Of a DNA stretch of 64,000 nucleotides, positions 43,502 to 50,700 are shown piece by piece. The stretch lies in NCBI GenBank assembly GCA_036268455.1, contig DATAUD010000022.1, positions 124,001-188,000 on the forward strand. Reading direction: 5' to 3'. Within the stretch, counting starts at the first letter, position 1. Each line of letters begins with the position of its first letter. This stretch comes from DATAUD01 sp036268455 (GTDB taxonomy: Bacteria; Verrucomicrobiota; Verrucomicrobiia; Limisphaerales; Palsa-1400). A program made the position numbers and the translations under genes. Below the pieces are notes generated by a model. The model worked only from the letters and a program-made list of their open reading frames with translations. It had not been told where the DNA came from and made no database searches.

Positions 43502-44260
43502 ATGCCGGACCCCGTCCTAACTCCACCGACCCCACAATGGATCAACGGCGGCGAGCTGTACGAAACGCCCGCCAGCAATAAATTCGCCCTCTCCTACGGC
43601 TACAAATGGACACAAATCATAGAAGGCGCGTATGATCTCATCATCGACAACGGCAACGACGGCCTCTACAACCGCGGCGTCGTCAGCGGAAACTACATCG
43701 TCAATGACGCCGATATCACCCGTGACAAAGGCGGGAAAGGCCGCGTCGAAATCCACTGGCAATCCATCGATGGCTACGTCAACCCAGATGAATGGTCCCT
43801 CACGCCTGAAGACCTGCAGCCCCGCATCGAGCGCCATCCCCTCTTCGCTTCTCTACTGCCTTCTGATCTGGCTACTGTTCAACAGGCGCTTCTTGCCTTA
43901 AATAATGGGTCTATGGTTACCGCGCTGAATCAGTTCAACGGCACAAATGGTGCGTTGATGACGAAACTTTATGAAAAAATGCGGAAGGGATCCGAGAATT
44001 ACTACCTAGCTGGATGGCGTTACACATGGGCTTCTTATTATCTCCCAACCGATGTCCCCACCGTCAATATCGGCGGCGTTACGCAAACGCCTGGCGGACC
44101 TCCCGCGCACCTTTTCCCCTTCGAGATAAGCTGGCTTCGCCTGGCTGATGATCTCTCTCAAGCCGCCTGGTGTCCTCTCGGCGGCATCGTAAAGTTAACC
44201 CGCCATTGGATCGGCGGCCCAATGGGCTTTTGGGACCCGGACATTTATCCCCCTGGATAA
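43502..44260 (+). CDS. Hypothetical last gene of the Mu-like element
   Basis: 252 residues, no signal or membrane segment. Aromatic-rich (ALSYGYKWTQIIEGAYDLI; ENYYLAGWRYTWASYYLPTDVPTVNI; HWIGGPMGFWDPDIYPPG). No family recognised. By position it may be a structural or host-contact protein, or cargo. After it the plus-strand gene block stops and a ~540-bp non-coding stretch begins. Confidence 0.55.
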   Translation: MPDPVLTPPTPQWINGGELYETPASNKFALSYGYKWTQIIEGAYDLIIDNGNDGLYNRGVVSGNYIVNDADITRDKGGKGRVEIHWQSIDGYVNPDEWSLTPEDLQPRIERHPLFASLLPSDLATVQQALLALNNGSMVTALNQFNGTNGALMTKLYEKMRKGSENYYLAGWRYTWASYYLPTDVPTVNIGGVTQTPGGPPAHLFPFEISWLRLADDLSQAAWCPLGGIVKLTRHWIGGPMGFWDPDIYPPG

Positions 44261-44517
44261 TTCAGCCCGGCCGCTGGCCATTGGTCATTGGAACTAACTC
44301 GCCAGCCTTTGGCGAAGCCGACGCGCGGCCCTCGCGGCGGCATCGCATCGGTGTTTTTGACCGGATTTCGGCCTTTGAATTTTTAACCTGTCCGGTGGGT
44401 TTGGAAAATGGACGCCGCGCCGGCGCGGCGCGTTACTCGCGTTCTAAGACCCATTCCGAGGGGCATTCACACCCATTTCGGCGCGGGCCGGGAATTACCC
44501 AAACCCAAAAAAGTGGT

Positions 44518-44554
44518 TTGACTGACCTTGACTAACCTTGACTGGCTTGACCGG
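44518..44554 (+). repeat. Array of four TTGAC units near the right border of the element
   Basis: TTGACTGACC, TTGACTAACC, TTGACTGGC, TTGACCGG start at 44518, 44528, 44538 and 44547, a spacing of 10, 10 and 9 bp, close to one helical turn. CCTTGACTAA here also occurs at 34745-34754, just left of the element. They could be transposase-binding sites. Confidence 0.55.
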
Positions 44555-44648
44555 CTAAACCAAAGAACAGGGGCGTCGCGACGCCCGACATCCACACATT
44601 ACCACGATTCAATGGGATTGCAAGTCAGTGTGGGTAATCCGGCAATCG

Positions 44649-44690
44649 TTTCTGCACGCTATAAGTGTCTTTCTGCATCGTTTAAGTGAC
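44649..44690 (+). promoter_or_regulatory. 21-bp tandem direct repeat upstream of the giant surface-protein gene
   Basis: Two adjacent copies (44649-44669 and 44670-44690), both TTTCTGCA-N5-TAAGTG-like, identical at 16 of 21 positions. The 21-bp period equals two helical turns, as for a tandem activator or response-regulator site. It ends 108 bp before the start codon. Confidence 0.5.
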
Positions 44691-44798
44691 ACCCGCAAAT
44701 TGCAAGGCCCTGCCGAGTAGCTTGTTGGAATGAGATTTGCTAAACATCCATCCGCCTCCGGGCACCGAAATATTACTACCTACTAACCGATACAAACT

Positions 44799-47700
44799 AT
44801 GATAGATAAATCCTCTACTGAGAGTCGTGTCTCCACTTGGGCTGGAATACGACGTAAACGTTCACGTTTAGCGCGTCGTTTATTCGAGCCTGTCAACCGA
44901 TCAACCAAGACGGCCCTCGCCACAATTGCAGCGTTTGGGTGTTGTCTAGTTTCTGGACACGCCGCAAATTTGGTGGTCAATAATGGGACAGATTCGGGTC
45001 CAGGCTCCCTTCGGGACGCGGTTTCAAATGCAGTTTCTGGGGATATTATTACTTTCGACCCAGGTCTCGCTAATTCGACGATCACTTTGACCAGTGGTGA
45101 AATCGATGTCAGCAACAGCGTGACGATCACAGGCGAAGGCGTGGCGAACGTTATAGTGAGCGCCGGCGGCAACAGCCGCGTTTTTCGAGTTTACACAAAT
45201 GTAACAGCGACCCTTGAAGGGTTTGCTATTGAGAACGGTTATGTATTGGGGAACGTGGGAGGCTTCGGCTTTGGCGCTGGCTCCGGCGGCGGCGCGGCGG
45301 GGATGGGCGCTGGGCTTTTAGTGGATTCGAATTCCATCGTGACACTGAATGACATGATATTTGCCACCAATCAAGTCGTTGGCGGCGACGGCGGATCGGC
45401 CGAATACGACTTGCCTGAGGACGGCGGCAACGGCGGCCAGGGGACGGGACCTGAGGTAGGCGTGGGTGGAAGCAATGGACAAAATGGCGCTGAGGGTGGC
45501 AATGGGGGGGCCGGCGGGCTAGGCACAGGGGGTGGCGGTGGTGGTGGCGGTGGCGGATTATTCAGCTCAACGTCAGCGGCGGGGGGTAACGGTTCGTACG
45601 GAGGAGGAGGAGGAGGAGCAGGAGAGGAACTGGATGGCGAAGACGGCGTCACTGCGGCATCTGGCGGCGCCAGCGCGGCCTATGGTGGCCAAGGTGGGGC
45701 TAGCGATGTGGTTGATTCTTCAGACACCCATCCCGGCGGCGGCGGCGGCGGCGCGGGTTTGGGAGCCGGGCTTTTTGTCTGGCAAAACGGCACAGTCATG
45801 ATGTCCAACGTGACCTTCATAAGCAACATCGCAATAGGAGGAAACGGCGGCGGCTCTGATGACGGAATCTCGGGGAATCCCGGCCTGGGCAAAGGGGCGG
45901 CCATTTTCCTACACCCAGCGGCAGTTGCCCTGGCGACGAATTTGACATTTTCGGGCAACACTTCTTCCGATAGTGGCGATGACACCTTTGCGATTGATGA
46001 AACGACGAAGGACAACAGCGACGTTCTTGGTTCCTTCCTGCCGTACGCTCCTGTCAGCGGCACTGTGCTTTACCCGACTGCCAACGTTTGGACACCCAAC
46101 GAAGGGATAACCACACAACCCTACGACAGTTCTTCCGTGCCTGGTGAAACCGTTGAATGGGTTGCGCTGCCGGATACCAATGGCAACCAAGACGTATCTG
46201 CAATTATGTTTGACATTAGTTCGATCACCGGCACAATCACCAATGCCCAACTTCGAATCCATATCTCCACGGCGGCGGGAGAACCAGTTTTCGGCATGTA
46301 CGGTTCGACGGATAATGATTGGAACGAAACCACCGGCTTTCCCGAGCCGAGTGAGGCGATTGAATTTGACGATACTGCTGATTTGGTTCCCGGTGACTGG
46401 AAGACTGTGGATGTCACCTCGTTCATAGCACAGCAAGCAGGCCAAAACCAGACCGCCAGCTTTTTTATCTTTGACGATGCCGATTTTGGAGGCGTGAATT
46501 ATATCACCTTCGATTCCCGCCAATCGCTTTCCCCGCAACTGCAGCCTCAATTGATCATTGAGGAACAGAACCTCACCGCCACTACAGTAACAGCGACCAA
46601 CGGCCCGACTCCCTCCACCTATGGCGAGTCAGTCACTTTGTTCGCGACCGTCACGGCGGCCAGCGGCTCGGCAACGCCGACCGGCAATGTCATCTTCACC
46701 GATGGCAGCGTCGATTTCACAAACGCCCTGACCGGCAGCGACGGCGTGGCGACGGCATCAATCACGGTGACTAATCTTTCCGTCGAAACCCACAACTTCA
46801 GCGTTGAATACGCCGGCGATGTGAATTTCACCGGAAACACAAACACGTTCAGCCAGGTAGTCAACCAGGCCGCCCAGGCGCCCCTGGTTTTCGCGCCGGC
46901 CGCGATGCAGGCTTACGGCTCCACTAACACTCTCAGCGTCACCGGCGGTTCTGGAACCGGCTCGGTGACCTTCAGCGTTGTCAGCGGTCCGGGAGAGATC
47001 GTCAATGGCGATCAACTCGTTGCCACAGGGACGGGACCGATTGTCGTCGAAGCCGATCAAGCGTCGGACCTTAACTATCTCGACAACAACACGAACGCGA
47101 CTGTTACGGCGACGGCAGTCACTTTGACCGTCAGCGGCATTGTTGCGGAAAACAGGATGTATAATGGAAGCACTAACGACGCCCTCAACTTCGGGGAGGC
47201 TTCATTGGTCGGCGTCCTAAATGGGGATAACGTTTCGCTGGTTACGGAAGGATCAACGGCCTATTTTGCCAGCAAAGACGCGGGAACGAACTTGCCGGTG
47301 ACCGTCTCCGGACTATCGTTGTTCGGCAGCGCCGCCACCAACTACTCGCTGTCTGAGCCGATGCTCTCCGCCAATATTTGCGCGGCCCGTGTGACCGTCA
47401 CAAACATTGCCGCATCGAGCAAGCCCTACGACGGAACGACCAACGCCACACTGACCGGCACGCCCGTTTTATACGGCATTGTCGAGGGGGACTCGGTTTC
47501 CCTTGGCGGCGTTGCCACTGCGTCGTTCGTAAGCCCCGAAGTCGGGACCAACGTGGCGGTCGTGGTTGCTGGATATGTCATCAGCGGGCCTGACGCCGTG
47601 AACTACAATCTGGTTCAGCCAGTCCTCAGCGCGAACATCACTCCCGCGACGTTGACGGTAGCCGGCGCGATTGCGGAAAACAGAATGTATAATGGCAGCA

Positions 47701-50700
47701 CCAACGACACTCTCAATCTCACTGGCGCCAGCCTGGTCGGCGTTGTCACTGGAGACAACGTTACGCTCGATACGAATGGGGCAATGGCCTCCTTCTCCGA
47801 CAAGCTCGCGGGCACCAACAAGACTGTGACCGTCAGCGGCTTGACGCTCGATGGCTCGGCCAGCGGCAACTACTCGCTGACTCAGCCGGTCCTCTCCGCG
47901 AATATTTGCGCGGCGACCGTGACCGTGACGAACATCGCCGCCGTAAGCAAAACCTATGACGGCACGACCAACGCCACCTTGTCAGGCACAGCCACCTTGT
48001 ACGGAGTCGTTGAGGGAGACTCGGTTACCCTGGGCGGCACTCCTTCCGCTTCGTTCGCAACGCCGGACATTGGAACCAACCTGGCGGTTACTGTAACGGG
48101 CTACACGATCAGCGGGACTGACTCGACAAACTATAATCTCATTCAGCCGGCGCTCTCCGCGAATATCAGCTCGGCGCAATTGACGATTACCAATATCATG
48201 GCCGTCAATAAGACCTATGACGGCACGACCAACGCGACGCTGTCCGGCACCGCCACATTGGTGGGTGTCGTCGATGGAGACTCGATTACCCTTGGCGGTT
48301 CTCCTGTTGCTTCATTCGCCGCGCCGGGAGTTGGGACCAACCTGACTGTCACGGTTTCGGGCTACACGATAAGCGGGACCGACACAACCAACTACACCCT
48401 GGTTCAACCGGTCCTAAGCGCCAACATCAGTTCGGCTCCGCTCGTGGTTACGGCCGTCAGCGAATCCTATCCTTACGGCTATCCTTCTCCGGTCTTCCCG
48501 GTAAGCTACTCTGGATTCGTTCCAGGAGATAACGCCGGAAACGCCCTTACCACCACGCCCATTGCGACGATTGCGGCCAGCATCGCCAACGGGATCACGA
48601 ACCGTCCAAACACCTACCCGATTACAGCGTCAGGAGGATCGGCCCCGAATTATTCACTCAGTTATGTTCCGGGAACTTTGACTGTGACAAAAGCGCCGTT
48701 GAACGTTTCCGTTCCAGACGTTTCCCGCGCCTACGGTATGCCGAATCCCACGTTTAACGTGACTGTCACTGGCGTTGTCGGGAATGACGACATCACGGCG
48801 ACCGCTTCGACTCCGGCGACGCAAACCAGCGCGCCCGGCAATTATCCGATCAACCTGAACGTGAACGATCCGAACGGAAAACTCGGATACTATAACGTGA
48901 ACCTTAGCACGGGCACCCTGCTCATCACGAATGCGACGTTGCTCGGAATCGTGCAGGATCAAACCCGCGCCTACGGCCAGACAAATCAACCGTTCAGCCT
49001 CGTCTATAGCGGATTCGCCAATGGCGACACGACGAATATCCTGAGCGGCTCTTATACGCTCGTCTCGCTCGACACCAACGGTGTTGTCGTCACGACCAAT
49101 ACCCCGGTTGGAGAGTATCCTATCTATGTTAGCGGCGGCCAGAGCGCGCCCAACTATACGGTGATCTATACGAACGGCGTCTTGACGGTCACGCAAGCGG
49201 TCTTAACTGTCGCGGCCAATCCGGCGAGCATGGTTTATGGATCGCCAGTTCCGTCGTTGTCCGCGGACATCACGGGCTTTGTTAATGACGAAAGCAGCAA
49301 TGTTCTCCAAGGGACATTGTCCGTGACGACGGATGCGCAAACCAACAGCGCGGTCGGCACTTACGCGATCGTGCCCAGCGGTTTGAGCGCGACGAATTAT
49401 TCGATTGTTTACAGCAACAGCCTGTTGACGGTCGAGCAAGCGCCTCTGAGCGTGGTCATCAACGATCAAACGATCATGTATGGCCAGCCATTGCCGACCT
49501 TGACCGGGTCTCTGACCGGTGTCGTCAATAACGATCCGCTGACGGTTCAGTTCACCACGACTGCCGTCAACGGCGGTCCCGTTGGAGCCTACCCGATCAG
49601 CGCGGAATTCAACGATCCGAGCAACGTTCTCGGGAACTACTCGCTCTCAACGCAGGGCGGCACGCTGGATATTACGCCGGCGACGCTTGAAGTCGAAGGG
49701 CCCGACGTTTCTCGCGGTTACGGCTCCACCAATCCTGTTCTCATGGCGTCCTACCTCGGCCTGGTAAACGGCGACACGACTAACGTCATTGTCGGCCAGC
49801 CTATTCTTAGCACGACGGCGACGAACACCAGCACGGTCGGCTCCTACCCGATCACGGTGGATGTCAGCGGCGTTTCCGCTCCGAATTACACCATTCAAGC
49901 CGTCCCGGGGAACCTTGTGGTAACGCAAGCGGTGCTGGAAGTGACGGCGGACAATCAAAGCCGCCTCTATGGAACGACCAATCCCGTTTTCACGACGACG
50001 ATCACCGGGTTCCTCAATGGCGACCCGACCAATGTGGTTAGCGGTTCGCCCGATGTCACGACGACCGCGACGATTGACAGCGCGACGGGAACCTACCCGA
50101 TTGAAGTTTCACAAGGAACATTGTTCGCCACAAATTACAGCTTTGCGTTCAGCAACGGCGTATTGACAGTGGGGCAAAGCATCCTGACGGTCATTGCCGA
50201 CCCGCAGGAAAAGACCTACGGCGACACCAATCCTCCGTTGACCTTCCACTACAGCGGATTCCTCAATGGGGATGACACCAACTCGCTGACGGGAAGCCCG
50301 AACGTATATACGTTTGCCCACACGAACAGTCCGGTTGGCGATTATACCATCCACATTCATCAAGGAACGCTGGCTTCGACCAATTACGCGTTCGCCTTCT
50401 CGAACTCGGTTTTGACGGTGGAGCCGGCGCCATTGGCCCTGACCTCCTTCGATGCATCCCGCCTATATGGCGCGACGAATCCAGTATTGACGGGTTCGCT
50501 GGTTGGTTTGATGAACAACGATCCCATCACGGCCAGCTTCAGCACAGCGGCCACTACGAACAGCCCGGTTGGAGCGTATCCGATCACGGCAATGTTGGAC
50601 GACACGAACGACTTGTTGACCAACTACGAGGTCACGACAAACCTGGGCAACCTGACGGTAACGCCAGCGCCCCTGGTGGAAACCGTGAGCAGCGTCACAA

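Larger units (their letters stand above)
34781..44260 (+). mobile_element. Compact Mu-like transposable element or prophage remnant
   Basis: About 9.5 kb, all genes on the plus strand and tightly packed, many with four-base overlaps. Order: HTH protein, small basic protein, DDE transposase with Gp27-like C-terminus, small acidic protein, RHH-like protein, two paralogous DUF3102-like proteins, Mu gp29-type portal, small protein, probable capsid, two unknown late genes. Early regulators then transposase then head genes is the Mu order. Missing are the MuB ATPase, large terminase, protease/scaffold, tail and lysis genes. The exact ends are not defined; a 10-bp CCTTGACTAA occurs just outside both borders (34745-34754 and 44526-44535). 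Confidence 0.75.
44261..44798. other. Non-coding stretch between the Mu-like element and the giant gene
   Basis: 538 bp without a supportable gene. It contains an 18-bp perfect palindrome (44413-44430), an array of four TTGAC-starting units (44518-44554), a 16-bp perfect palindrome GGGCGTCGCGACGCCC (44571-44586), and a 21-bp tandem repeat (44649-44690) some 110 bp before the giant gene. It probably includes the right end of the element and the promoter region of the giant gene. Confidence 0.6.

Noticed and set aside
44518..44554. Short TTGAC array considered as a CRISPR fragment
   Set aside because: Units are 9-10 bp with no spacers; far too short for CRISPR.
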